Of a stretch of 50,303 bases of DNA, positions 32,765 through 41,016 are shown one piece after another; the stretch's first letter is position 1; every line of letters begins with the position of its first letter. This DNA comes from UMGS172 sp045636945. GTDB taxonomy: Bacteria; Bacillota; Clostridia; Oscillospirales; Acutalibacteraceae. Location: assembly GCA_045636945.1 (NCBI GenBank), contig JAZTYO010000010.1:1-50303 (forward strand), in the 5' to 3' direction. Position numbers and translations under genes: made by a program. The notes under the pieces were generated by a model. The model made no database searches, was not told the origin of the DNA, and saw only the letters and a program-made list of their open reading frames with translations.

Positions 32765-33772
32765 ATGGATTTTGCGAAATTTGTCGAAGAATGTTGCCTG
32801 CATCCGAGAATACTGTTAGCAGTATTGCCGTCACTGTTGCTGATGCTGGTCAACGGTTGGACCGATGCACCTGTAAATATCGCAACGGCTATCCATTCGG
32901 GGGCCGTAAAGCCACGCGTTGCCATTATTATTTCGGCGGTGTGCAACTTTCTCGGTGCCGTTACAATGTGTGTTTTCGGAAGCTCGGTGGCCGTAAATAT
33001 CTATAACATATCGGGGCTGCCGTCGGCAGGTGAAAAGACCCTGCCTGCCTTGACGGCGGCCGTTGTTGCGGTTTCGGTGTGGTCGCTTGCGGCACTGTAT
33101 TTCGGGCTTCCAACGAGCGAAAGCCACGCTTTGATGGCGGCACTTTCGGGGTCGGCAATAGCCGTCGGCGGTTTTTCAACCTTTAACGGTGCCGAATGGC
33201 TGAAAGTCTTGCTCGGCATAGTGTTATCAACCCTGCCCGTGGTTGCCGTTTCGTATTTCGTGGCTAAATTGTTCAAATCAAAAATCAAACTTCCCGAAAC
33301 TACCTTTAAAAAATTGCAGGTTTTGGGTGCGGCATTGTCGTCGTTTTCCCACGGAGCACAGGATGGGCAAAAGCTGGCAGGAGTGTTGACCTTGGCGGCC
33401 GTTTTGGGGTTACAGACCCAATCTGCCAACGTGAAAATACCGCTGTGGACGGTGGTTGTGGCGGCATTGGTCATATCATTGGGCACACTTTTGGGAGGAC
33501 GGAAAATCATAAACACATTTAAGGAGTTTGCGCCTACCGACCCCTCGTTGGGCTTTGGATCCGACCTTGTATCGGCGGTGTGCCTTACTATCTTGTCGGC
33601 GGTTGGGTTGCCTGCTTCGACTACCCACGCAAAGTCCTCGGCCGTTTTCGGCGCAGGCAAGGTCGACCATACCCAAAATAAAGACAACAAAGCCGCAAGA
33701 CAAATGGTGCTTGCCTGGGTGCTGACCTTCCCGATTTGCGCCGTTTTGGCTTGGGTTTTTACCAAAATTTAA
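32765..33772 (+). CDS. PiT-family inorganic phosphate transporter
   Basis: 335 residues. The two Pit repeats carry NGWTDAPVNIAT (usual N-G-x-H-D-A-A-N-A-x-A-T) and SHGAQDGQKLAGV (usual A-H-G-A-N-D-G-Q-K), and GLPTSESHA and GLPASTTHA are the paired P-T-S/T-x-x-H loops. It takes up phosphate with protons or sodium. ATG 32765 has GAGGTG upstream; the longer frame has none. The DUF47 partner that often accompanies Pit is absent here. Confidence 0.93.
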   Translation: MDFAKFVEECCLHPRILLAVLPSLLLMLVNGWTDAPVNIATAIHSGAVKPRVAIIISAVCNFLGAVTMCVFGSSVAVNIYNISGLPSAGEKTLPALTAAVVAVSVWSLAALYFGLPTSESHALMAALSGSAIAVGGFSTFNGAEWLKVLLGIVLSTLPVVAVSYFVAKLFKSKIKLPETTFKKLQVLGAALSSFSHGAQDGQKLAGVLTLAAVLGLQTQSANVKIPLWTVVVAALVISLGTLLGGRKIINTFKEFAPTDPSLGFGSDLVSAVCLTILSAVGLPASTTHAKSSAVFGAGKVDHTQNKDNKAARQMVLAWVLTFPICAVLAWVFTKI

Positions 33773-33834
33773 TTTAATATTGATTTCCTCAAGGCGGTTT
33801 GTTAAAATAGGGAGGTGAAAGAAGGGACTGCAAA

Positions 33835-34602
33835 ATGACTGCTTGCGAGGAGCAAAAGCTTTTTCTGAAAATAGTGCTCGACATTGCCGAAAGTATGATG
33901 CAAAGCGGTGCTGAGATTGACCGTGTTGAAAATACTGTCAACCGTATGGCAAAGGCCTACGGTGTGACTCGTGTTGATACGTTTGCCATAATTTCGAGCA
34001 TTGTTGTGACAATAGAAATGCCCGATGGTGAGACCCTGACCCAGACAAGGCGTATAGTACTGGGAGGTAACACCGATTTTGCAAGGCTTGAAGCACTTAA
34101 CCGTATCAGCCGAGAGTATTGTGCCGAAAGGTTTTCGGTTGAGGAGTTAAAAAGCCGTTTTGAGGGGTGCAGTCAGCCCTTTAGTCAGCTGAAATATTAT
34201 CTTGGAAGTGTTATTGCAGCGGCAGGTTTTGCGGTTTTCTTTGGCGGAAATCTGTTCGATGCAGTTGTTTCGGCCGTTTTTGCGGTGGTTATCTGTGCTT
34301 TTTCCAACGTTGCGCCAAAATTCTGTCCCAACAATATAATCTCAAAATTCTTGTGTTCACTCATTGTCGGTCTCGGAATCTGTACCGTCTGCCGTTTATT
34401 TCCGACACTTCATTCCGATATGATAATGATAGGCGATATAATGCTGCTGATTCCGGGAATCGCGCTGACCAACTCAATAAGAAATCTGATAATCGGTGAT
34501 ACCGTTTCGGGATTAACCCGTTTTACCGAGTGCCTTGTGCTTGCAGGAGCTTTGGCAGGCGGATTTATGCTGTCTATCGTCTTGCTCGGAGGTGCGGTAT
34601 GA
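33835..34602 (+). CDS. ThrE-family exporter, large subunit (DUF1212)
   Basis: 255 residues. The soluble N-terminal half has the ThrE motif GAEIDRVENTVNRMAKAYG, and five hydrophobic helices follow from about residue 120. With the next gene it forms a split threonine/serine exporter. AAGGGA precedes the ATG. Its stop overlaps the next start (ATGA). Confidence 0.92.
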   Translation: MTACEEQKLFLKIVLDIAESMMQSGAEIDRVENTVNRMAKAYGVTRVDTFAIISSIVVTIEMPDGETLTQTRRIVLGGNTDFARLEALNRISREYCAERFSVEELKSRFEGCSQPFSQLKYYLGSVIAAAGFAVFFGGNLFDAVVSAVFAVVICAFSNVAPKFCPNNIISKFLCSLIVGLGICTVCRLFPTLHSDMIMIGDIMLLIPGIALTNSIRNLIIGDTVSGLTRFTECLVLAGALAGGFMLSIVLLGGAV

Positions 34603-35057
34603 AGGACATAATCATTCAGCTTATAACCGCATTTTTGGGTGCGTTTGGATTTGCCTTAATGTTTCAGTTGCGCAAAAAACTGCTCATAGCGGCGGCCGTT
34701 GGCGGACTTATCAACTGGGGAGCATATTTGTTGTTTGAACCGTATTTTGACGGGGAATTCACACCCTGCTTTGTTGCGGCGGCAGTGGCTGTTGTGTATT
34801 GCGAGCTATCGGCACGTGTGTTCAAGGCACCCGTAACACTGTTTTTAGTGCCTGCAATCGTTCCGTCGGTGCCGGGAGGAAGTCTGTTCTATACAATGAG
34901 CAGTATTGTCAAAAGGGATTGGATAGGAGCTAAGGAATTTGGCCTCAGAACGGCCGAATTTGCCCTTGGCATTGCCGCAGGAATCTGTCTTGCGGTTGTA
35001 ATTTTCAGTATCGTCAATTCCATAGTTCACCGAAAATCCGAGCCCAAAGTGAAGTGA
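34599..35057 (+). CDS. ThrE-family exporter, small subunit (DUF3815)
   Basis: 152 residues with four to five membrane helices and the loop VPSVPGGSLFYTMSSIV typical of the DUF3815 half. ATG 34599 is preferred; it lies within the overlapped ATGA and has GGAGGTG upstream. The pair is the split form of the fused ThrE exporter common in Clostridia. Confidence 0.9.
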   Translation: MKDIIIQLITAFLGAFGFALMFQLRKKLLIAAAVGGLINWGAYLLFEPYFDGEFTPCFVAAAVAVVYCELSARVFKAPVTLFLVPAIVPSVPGGSLFYTMSSIVKRDWIGAKEFGLRTAEFALGIAAGICLAVVIFSIVNSIVHRKSEPKVK

Positions 35058-35061
35058 TACA

Positions 35062-35210
35062 ATGCAACTGTTTGCACCGACGTATTATAAAAAATTCAAG
35101 TGCATTGCCGACCGATGTCAACACAACTGTTGCATCGGTTGGGAGATAGACATTGACGGCGAAACACTTGAAAGGTATAAAAATGACCCCGAAAACATTC
35201 AAGGTTTTCG
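35062..35210 (+). pseudogene. FliB-type lysine-N-methylase, N-terminal fragment
   Basis: About 48 residues are recognisable: APTYYKKFKCIADRCQHNCC then IGWEIDIDGETLERY. The C-x4-C-x3-CC-x-G-W pattern is the metal-binding start of FliB-type methylases, which normally exceed 350 residues. The homology ends at a strong hairpin (35186-35214), after which the opposite strand holds transposase-like sequence. The rest of the gene is gone. Confidence 0.7.
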
Positions 35211-35214
35211 GGGT
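35186..35214. terminator. Strong hairpin at the breakpoint of the fliB fragment
   Basis: Perfect 11-bp stem ACCCCGAAAAC/GTTTTCGGGGT with a 7-base loop, followed by TTATTC. It may now end the ThrE transcript, or be an end of the inserted element. Confidence 0.65.
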
Positions 35215-35256
35215 TTATTCAGGCATATAAAATCTGTCGCAGGTCCAACGTATAGG

Positions 35257-35361
35257 CTTTTTGTTCTTGGTACATATTGTGATAAAATACGCTCCAGGGG
35301 TGCTGTAATCGTAGTCTTTTAAACGGATGTTTTTTCTCTTGAGCAGTTGTTCCGACATCAT
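35257..35361 (-). pseudogene. REP-associated tyrosine transposase (RAYT/IS200-like), N-terminal fragment
   Basis: Reading minus from ATG 35361 (AAGGTG site) gives MMSEQLLKRKNIRLKDYDYS then TPGAYFITICTKNKK, the characteristic N terminus of RAYT/Y1 transposases ('R-x-x-x-Y-x-Y-S-x-x-G-x-Y-F-I-T-I-x-T'). Homology stops after about 35 residues and the catalytic HUH and Tyr motifs are absent. An inverted repeat AGTCCCTGC/GCAGGGACT lies at 35382-35415, just upstream of the start. RAYTs are single-strand transposases that act on REP palindromes. Confidence 0.75.
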
Positions 35362-35381
35362 CACCTTAAATATAATAACAT

Positions 35382-35415
35382 AGTCCCTGCGGAAAGGCAA
35401 GCTTCTGCAGGGACT
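35382..35415. repeat. Palindrome upstream of the RAYT fragment
   Basis: AGTCCCTGC and GCAGGGACT (9-bp arms) enclose 16 bases. The GTCCCT/AGGGAC arms resemble heads of the TGTAGGG-family units, as expected for REP sequences flanking a RAYT gene. It may also work as a terminator for the gene ending at 35445. Confidence 0.55.
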
Positions 35416-35444
35416 GTTTGTTAACGGAAAAGATAAATTAAATA

Positions 35445-36836
35445 TTAAAACAATTTATCGGGGTTTAAGATATTCTTGGGGTCGAAGGCCGATTTGATTC
35501 CGCGCATCAATGCAATCTGGGTATCGCCAAGGCTTTCTTTCAGATAGCCCTTCTTGGCAAAGCCGATACCGTGCTCACCCGATACCTGACCGCCAATCTC
35601 GTTGGCCTTACTATACATCATATCAAATGCCTTTTTGAGCTTATCGGACCAAACCTTATCGGTTGCACCGTCACGGCAGATGTAAATGTGCAGGTTACCG
35701 TCACCTGCGTGGCCAAAGCTTGGGATTCTCACACCCAACTCCTTGGCAATAAGGTGGGTATACTTGATAAACTCGGCAATGCGGTCACGGGGGACAACAA
35801 CGTCACATTCGTCCATTTCGTCGGTCGAAGCCTTGATAGCCTCAAGGAAAGCACCACGTGCCGACCAAACCGACTTCTTACGCTCGTCGGTGTCGATAAA
35901 GAAGGCATCGGTTGCGCCGTTGACGATGCAAAGGTCGGCGATCTTGGAGTAGTTCTTCTCGATCTCGTCGTCCGAGGAGCCGTCAAAGGTCAAAAGCAGA
36001 TAGGCAGGATGCGCCGTGTCGGGGAACCTCTTGGAAAGATAGTCCTCGGCAAACAGAATGGTATCGCGCGACATATATTCGATGGCTGTGGGGTTGGTGT
36101 CGGTCTTAACGATCAACGGTACACAGTCGAGTGCATCGTCCATCGAATCAAACGGAACAAGCAGGCTGACAGATTTTGTAGGCTTGGGCAAAAGTCTTAA
36201 AACAGCCTTGGTGATGATACCGAGAGTACCCTCCGAGCCGACCATAAGGTTCAAAAGGCTGTAGCCCGAGCTGTTTTTAACTATCTTACCGCCGAATACC
36301 TGCACCTCGCCGTTGGGCAGAACAACCGTCAGTTCACGAACGTAGTCACGGGTGACACCGTAACGAACGGCACGCATACCGCCGGCATTGGTCGAGATGT
36401 TACCGCCGATGGTGGCCGATTTTTCACCCGGGTCGGGCGGATAGAAAAGTCCGTTTTCCTCAACGTAGGAGGCCAATTCCATAAGCAGAACACCGGGCTC
36501 GACCGTGACGGTAAGGTTGTCGGAGTCAAGCTCTAAAATGCGGTTCATTTTTGCGGTACAGAGCAAAATTCCGCCCTTTACCGCAACGGCTGCACCTACA
36601 AGACCTGTACCCGAGCCACGTGCAGTGACGGGGATGTTGTACTTGTAGGCATAGGTCATAATCTTGGCAACCTCTTCTGTTGAGGTTACGAAAATCAGCA
36701 CGTCGGGAGCACTTTCGGTGCCACCGAGCTCGTCGTGATGATAATCGTGATTTATTTCATTCTCGACGAAAATACGGTCGGCAGGAATGAACGACTTAAA
36801 ATACTCAATGTCGGTTGAATTAATCTTGCTATACAT
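35445..36836 (-). CDS. FAD-linked 2-hydroxyacid (lactate) dehydrogenase, GlcD/LctD-like
   Basis: 463 residues. N-terminal FAD-binding type 4 domain with TARGSGTGLVGAAV and PPDPGEKSATIGGNISTNAGG; C-terminal FAD-oxidase domain with SFGHAGDGNLHI and SGEHGIGFAKKGYL. With the adjacent EtfA and EtfB it matches the Acetobacterium-type lactate dehydrogenase/Etf complex, which oxidises lactate with NAD+ by pushing electrons uphill at the expense of reduced ferredoxin. Other 2-hydroxyacids (glycolate, 2-hydroxyglutarate) are possible substrates. Its start overlaps the etfA stop (TAATG), and GGAGGCAGG lies upstream. Confidence 0.9.
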   Translation of the reverse strand: MYSKINSTDIEYFKSFIPADRIFVENEINHDYHHDELGGTESAPDVLIFVTSTEEVAKIMTYAYKYNIPVTARGSGTGLVGAAVAVKGGILLCTAKMNRILELDSDNLTVTVEPGVLLMELASYVEENGLFYPPDPGEKSATIGGNISTNAGGMRAVRYGVTRDYVRELTVVLPNGEVQVFGGKIVKNSSGYSLLNLMVGSEGTLGIITKAVLRLLPKPTKSVSLLVPFDSMDDALDCVPLIVKTDTNPTAIEYMSRDTILFAEDYLSKRFPDTAHPAYLLLTFDGSSDDEIEKNYSKIADLCIVNGATDAFFIDTDERKKSVWSARGAFLEAIKASTDEMDECDVVVPRDRIAEFIKYTHLIAKELGVRIPSFGHAGDGNLHIYICRDGATDKVWSDKLKKAFDMMYSKANEIGGQVSGEHGIGFAKKGYLKESLGDTQIALMRGIKSAFDPKNILNPDKLF

Positions 36837-38029
36837 TATTTTCCTGCCTCCTTTATCATTTTTTCAAGCTCGTCAAGGCAGGTGTAAAGGTCGCCTATAA
36901 CGCAATAGTGTGCAACGTCAAAAATCGATGCCGAACGGTCGGAGTTTACGGCTATGATACATTCAGAGCCCTTCATACCTGCGGTAAACTGAACAGCACC
37001 CGAAATACCGAGTGTGATTATAAGCTTGGGAGCAACCGTCTTACCGCTAAGACCGATCTGACGGCTAGGCTCTAACCAACCGCATTCAACCAAAGGTCTT
37101 GTGCAGGCAAGCTGAGCACCGATAGAATCGGCAAACTTTTGAACGATCTCGAGGTCATCCTTGGATTTGAGTCCTCGGCCGACGGCAACAATTACCTCGG
37201 CATCCGAAATATCGTTCTCGGGCGGCTTATGTTCAACGTTCAAAACTCTTACCGAGGGCTCCTCCCAATCGGGGTTGACCTCGCATTTTACGATCTCACC
37301 CGTGGCGTTCTCGTCCATTGTGGGAGCCGAGAAAACCTTGTAACGCACGGTGCAGAACTGCGGACGTGTGTTGGGAGTGATGATACGTGCCATAATGTTA
37401 CCGCCAAATGCAGGACGAATCTGCACAAGATCGGTGTTTTCCTTAATTTCAAGACGCGTACAGTCGGCGGTGAGTCCCGTTCTGAAACGGCAGGCAACAC
37501 GGGGGGCAAGGCTTCGACCGATGTTGGTTGCGCCGACAAGCACACTTGAGGGCTTGACAGAGTCTATAAAATGTTCGAAGGCGTTGGCGTATGTAGTAAC
37601 GGTAAAGTTCTCAAAAATCGGCGAATCGTAAACAAAAACCTTGTCAACACCGCTTTTGAGCAGTTTTTCGGAGTAACCGTTGTCACCGTTGCACATCAGA
37701 ACGGCATAAACGGGATAACACACCTTGGCGGCAAGCTCTTTCGCTTTTCCGATAAGCTCGAACGAAACGGGATGTATACCGCCGTCGGCACAGTCGGCAA
37801 AAACGGCAATACCGCGCCACTGCGATTTATCAACGGTAACCTTGGCCTCATCCTCTACATATTCAACGGCACCCTTAGGGCCTTTTTTTACGCAAAGTTT
37901 ACACATTTTGCAGGCGGAATTTATGTGCAGCTCGCCATCATAGGAAATAGCCGAAAACGGGCAAATTTTCATAAGCTGTTCGGCCGTTTCGGGGGTTATA
38001 AGTGATTTATTAATTCTCAATTCTGCCAT
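36836..38029 (-). CDS. etfA: Electron transfer flavoprotein alpha subunit with N-terminal ferredoxin-like segment
   Basis: 397 residues, about 70 longer than housekeeping EtfA at the N terminus. That extension has Cys23 (KICPFSA) plus Cys40-x2-Cys43-x2-Cys46 (ACKMCKLC), enough for one [4Fe-4S] cluster; the second ferredoxin cluster's cysteines are missing. The FAD domain shows VAVGRGLKSKDDLE, GCSRP-like RQIGLSGKTVAPKL and IAVNSDRSASIFDVAHY. The extra cluster is known from bifurcating Etf such as that of lactate dehydrogenase and caffeyl-CoA reductase. Middle gene of the operon. Confidence 0.94.
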   Translation of the reverse strand: MAELRINKSLITPETAEQLMKICPFSAISYDGELHINSACKMCKLCVKKGPKGAVEYVEDEAKVTVDKSQWRGIAVFADCADGGIHPVSFELIGKAKELAAKVCYPVYAVLMCNGDNGYSEKLLKSGVDKVFVYDSPIFENFTVTTYANAFEHFIDSVKPSSVLVGATNIGRSLAPRVACRFRTGLTADCTRLEIKENTDLVQIRPAFGGNIMARIITPNTRPQFCTVRYKVFSAPTMDENATGEIVKCEVNPDWEEPSVRVLNVEHKPPENDISDAEVIVAVGRGLKSKDDLEIVQKFADSIGAQLACTRPLVECGWLEPSRQIGLSGKTVAPKLIITLGISGAVQFTAGMKGSECIIAVNSDRSASIFDVAHYCVIGDLYTCLDELEKMIKEAGK

Positions 38030-38044
38030 TTATTCCACCGCCTT

Positions 38045-38836
38045 TCAAATAAACTTTTTATCGTGGAGAAGCTTGAAAATCTGCGAAGCATTTTCTTCAG
38101 CCGTTCCCTCAAAAACAACGTGCTCCGAGTTCTTCTCGGGAGGGAAAATCTTCTCAACCTGTGTGGGCGAGCCCGAAAGTCCGTAATGCTTGGGGTCGCT
38201 GTCCATAAAATCGTCCAACGACAAAACCTTGATAAGGTCGACATTGCCTTCGGCTGCCTTCTTACGCTTGTAAGAGGGGAGTCGGGGAGTGTTAATCTCG
38301 CCGTCGGCACAGATTACGCAGGGTGTATCCATTTCGGCGGTCATATTGAGGTTGCCGAGGGTACACTTGAATTTCAGCTTGCCGTCAACAATCTCGCACG
38401 ACTGAACGTTAGAGTAATGAGGAATGCCCAAAAACTCGGCCATCTCGGCACCAACCTGTGCAGTGTCACCATCGGTGGTCTGCTTACCGCAGATGATGAG
38501 GTCATAATTGCCCATCGACACAAGGCAGGACGAAAGAGTATAGGAGGTTGCCAAAACATCGGCACCTGCAAAACGTCGGTCACTGATAAGTACACCGCCG
38601 TCGGCACCCATATAAACGGCCTCCAAGAGAACCTGCTTTGCGGCAGGGGGACCCATAGTAACGGCCGTAACGGTACCGCCGTAGGTCTCTTTTAAAGCAA
38701 GGGCTGTTTCAAGCGCATAAAGGTCGTAAGGATTCATCTTACTATCCGCACCGTCACGGATAAGAACACCTGTTACGGGGTCGACCTTAACGTTTGAACT
38801 GCCGGGAACCTGTTTGACACAAACGATAATGTTCAT
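38045..38836 (-). CDS. etfB: Electron transfer flavoprotein beta subunit
   Basis: 263 residues. EtfB motifs: CVKQVPGSSNVKVDPVTGV, MNPYDLYALETALALKE, TAVTMGPPAAKQVL and the signature region CGKQTTDGDTAQVG. GDTAQVG plus the family context supports the bifurcating group, in which EtfB binds NAD and a FAD instead of AMP. It is the first gene of the operon, has a clear promoter, and is 15 bases from etfA. The order etfB-etfA-dehydrogenase is that of the lct operon of acetogens. Confidence 0.95.
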   Translation of the reverse strand: MNIIVCVKQVPGSSNVKVDPVTGVLIRDGADSKMNPYDLYALETALALKETYGGTVTAVTMGPPAAKQVLLEAVYMGADGGVLISDRRFAGADVLATSYTLSSCLVSMGNYDLIICGKQTTDGDTAQVGAEMAEFLGIPHYSNVQSCEIVDGKLKFKCTLGNLNMTAEMDTPCVICADGEINTPRLPSYKRKKAAEGNVDLIKVLSLDDFMDSDPKHYGLSGSPTQVEKIFPPEKNSEHVVFEGTAEENASQIFKLLHDKKFI

Positions 38837-38879
38837 AATTCACCAAACCTTTGTTAAAAAGTTGAATAAGTGTACTATC

Positions 38880-38908
38880 AGTTTAACACATTACATCAGT
38901 GATTACAA
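38880..38908 (-). promoter_or_regulatory. Promoter of the etfB-etfA-dehydrogenase operon
   Basis: On the minus strand TTGTAA (38908-38903), 17-base spacer, TAAACT (38885-38880) preceded by TGT (extended -10), about 45 bases before the etfB start. No obvious operator was seen. Confidence 0.65.
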
Positions 38909-38981
38909 GAATAAATAATTTTTTAACAAACTTTTTTGAAAATTATCACAAAATGGTGTGTATTGCATCGGATTAGCAAAA

Positions 38982-39008
38982 TAAAAACACCCACACTTAT
39001 GTGTGGGC
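38982..39008 (-). terminator. Terminator of the DUF1846 gene
   Basis: Stem CCCACAC/GTGTGGG with a 4-base loop; on the minus strand it is followed by TGTTTTTATTTT. It lies 12 bases after the stop codon. Confidence 0.85.
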
Positions 39009-39019
39009 GGAAAAACTTA

Positions 39020-40504
39020 TTATCCGTGATAAAGTTTTTTACTCTGATATTTCGGCTCGCAGGTGAGGTTAATGCCCAACTTTTTGAATACGTTGATGTC
39101 AACCGAACTGAGCATTACCGAGGAGTGAGCCTCGCAGTTTTTCAGCATTTTGAGGCAATCCATAGCCTTTTTGGCGTTTTCGTCGGTAACAGCCGAAACG
39201 CAAAGAGCAATCAGAATTTCATCGGTGTGCAATCTCGGATTGTGGTTTCCAAGGAAACCGACCTTCAACTCCTGCACAGGCTCGATAACGTTTTGCGGAA
39301 TCAAGCGAACCTCTTTAGGGATACCTGCCAAGGCCTTCAAAGCATTGAGAAGCATTGCCGAGCTTGCACCGAGCAACGAGGTGGTCTTGCCTGTAACAAT
39401 GGTACCGTCGGGCAACTCAACTGCTGCGGCAGGAGCACCCGTTTCGAGTGCACGGTCATTCGCGGCGGCAATAACGACACGGTCGGCAAGATTTATGCCT
39501 GCCTGCTCCATCAAAAGCTCAATCTTTACGGTTTCAGTTTCGTCAGTTTCGCCGCGACTGCGTTTGCAAAGAGCATCGTAATAACGACGGATAATCTCGT
39601 TATCGGCGGCCGTTTTAACTGCCTCAGGGTCAAAAATGCAGTTGCCTGCCATATTAACACCCATATCGGTAGGAGATTTGTAAGGACAACTACCCAGCAT
39701 CCTCTCCATACAAGCCCTGACAACGGGGAAAATCTCAACGTCACGGTTGTAGTTCACTGCCATTTCGCCGTAAGCCTCAAGATGGAACGGGTCAATCATA
39801 TTAACGTCGTTCAAATCGGCGGTTGCGGCCTCGTAAGCCATATTGACCGAGTCCTTCAAAGCAAGATTCCAGATAGGGAAGGTTTCAAACTTGGCATAAC
39901 CCGCCTCGATACCGCGTTTATGCTCGTGGTAAAGCTGGCTCATACAGGTGGCCATCTTACCGCTACCCGGTCCGGGGCCTGTAACAACAACAAGCTTGCG
40001 GGAGGTTTCGATATATTCATTCTTGCCGTAGCCCTCGTCGGATACAATCAGCTTGAGGTTAGAAGGGTATCCGGGAATGGGGTAATGCTTATAAACAGGA
40101 ACGCCAAGGGACTGCAACTTTTTGGCAAATGCATCGGCCGAGGCTTGTCCCGTATAACGTGTCAGCACAACGCTTCCAACGTAAAGGCCAAAGCCACGGA
40201 AAGCATCTATAAGGCGGAGAACGTCCAAATCATATGTGATACCAAGGTCGCCTCTGACCTTGTTTTTCTCAATATCGGCGGCATTTATGGCAATAACAAC
40301 CTCGGCCTCATCCTTAAGACGGGCCAACATACGGATTTTAGAGTCGGGTGCAAAGCCGGGCAACACACGGGATGCGTGGAAATCGTCGAAAAGCTTACCG
40401 CCGAATTCAAGGTACAGCTTACCGCCGAATTTTTTGATACGCTCCGCAATATGCTCAGACTGCATCTGCAGATATTTGTCATTGTCAAAACCGATACGAT
40501 ACAT
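39020..40504 (-). CDS. DUF1846 family protein
   Basis: 494 residues from ATG 40504, which has GGGAG upstream; the frame to 40555 has none. The sequence matches DUF1846 along its length: MYRIGFDNDKYLQMQSEHI at the start, VVVTGPGPGSGKMATCMSQLYHE, a P-loop-like Gly-rich turn, and PYKSPTDMGVNM. Crystal structures exist for the family but the function is unknown. It is single-gene with its own terminator. A long plus-strand ORF opposite it is an antisense shadow. Confidence 0.9.
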   Translation of the reverse strand: MYRIGFDNDKYLQMQSEHIAERIKKFGGKLYLEFGGKLFDDFHASRVLPGFAPDSKIRMLARLKDEAEVVIAINAADIEKNKVRGDLGITYDLDVLRLIDAFRGFGLYVGSVVLTRYTGQASADAFAKKLQSLGVPVYKHYPIPGYPSNLKLIVSDEGYGKNEYIETSRKLVVVTGPGPGSGKMATCMSQLYHEHKRGIEAGYAKFETFPIWNLALKDSVNMAYEAATADLNDVNMIDPFHLEAYGEMAVNYNRDVEIFPVVRACMERMLGSCPYKSPTDMGVNMAGNCIFDPEAVKTAADNEIIRRYYDALCKRSRGETDETETVKIELLMEQAGINLADRVVIAAANDRALETGAPAAAVELPDGTIVTGKTTSLLGASSAMLLNALKALAGIPKEVRLIPQNVIEPVQELKVGFLGNHNPRLHTDEILIALCVSAVTDENAKKAMDCLKMLKNCEAHSSVMLSSVDINVFKKLGINLTCEPKYQSKKLYHG

Positions 40505-40555
40505 TTTAAAATTTCTCCCTGCTTTTTTGTGATTTGCACGGTATTTTAAAAACAA

Positions 40556-40596
40556 AAAGCGAAAGGGAAATCAATTTGCCCTTCCGCTTTTCTATT
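40556..40596. terminator. Hairpin upstream of the DUF1846 gene
   Basis: Interrupted stem AAAGCG-AAGGG/CCCTT-CGCTTT with A runs before and TTCTATTTTATC after. No plus-strand gene ends here; it may backstop minus-strand transcripts coming through the repeat cluster. Confidence 0.5.
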
Positions 40597-40692
40597 TTAT
40601 CACATTCAAATCTCAATTACAAGTATAATTTAAAGGAAATCTCACTAAAAAATATCACTCATTGCAATTTTGCAAAGAGGTTGTGGCCTTTT

Positions 40693-41003
40693 CGGGCGCA
40701 CACACAGATGCGCCCCTACAACGGAAAGGCACAGAGACCTCTCCCTACAAAAAGACGGGTCGTCGAGGCGCCGACCCCTACAACGGCGTGACCAAGGCCA
40801 CGCCCTACGAAATGGGTTTATTGGAAATTTTTGTAGGGCGAGGGCTTGCTCTCGTTGCAACACTCGTCCGAAAATAAAAAAACATAAAAACAACAAAGGG
40901 CTATGAAAAATCTCATAGCCTTTTGTTGCAGGGGATGGCATTGCCACCCCGAAAATAAGATGTTTAATATTTTTATGTAGGGTCGATTCACGAATCGACC
41001 GCG
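40693..41003. repeat. REP-like cluster (TGTAGGG family), about seven units
   Basis: Minus-oriented units at 40693-40720, 40723-40749, about 40755-40782 and about 40783-40809, then plus-oriented units at about 40830-40862, 40926-40951 (TTGCAGGGG head) and 40976-41003 (GGTCGATT-cacg-AATCGACC, perfect). The orientation switch makes the cluster a large imperfect inverted array. No ORF lies in 40597-41016. Confidence 0.85.
40895..40925 (-). terminator. Terminator of the glp operon
   Basis: Stem GGCTATGA/TCATAGCC extended by AAA/TTT with a 6-base loop; on the minus strand a T-rich tract (GTTGTTTTTATG) follows. It is inside the repeat cluster, about 90 bases after the HAD gene. Confidence 0.75.
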
Positions 41004-41016
41004 TTAAGACTAAATT

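Noticed and set aside
38936..40549. 537-residue plus-strand ORF
   Set aside because: It lies opposite the DUF1846 gene over its whole length, has no ribosome binding site, is His/Cys/Asn-rich in an antisense-like way and matches no family.
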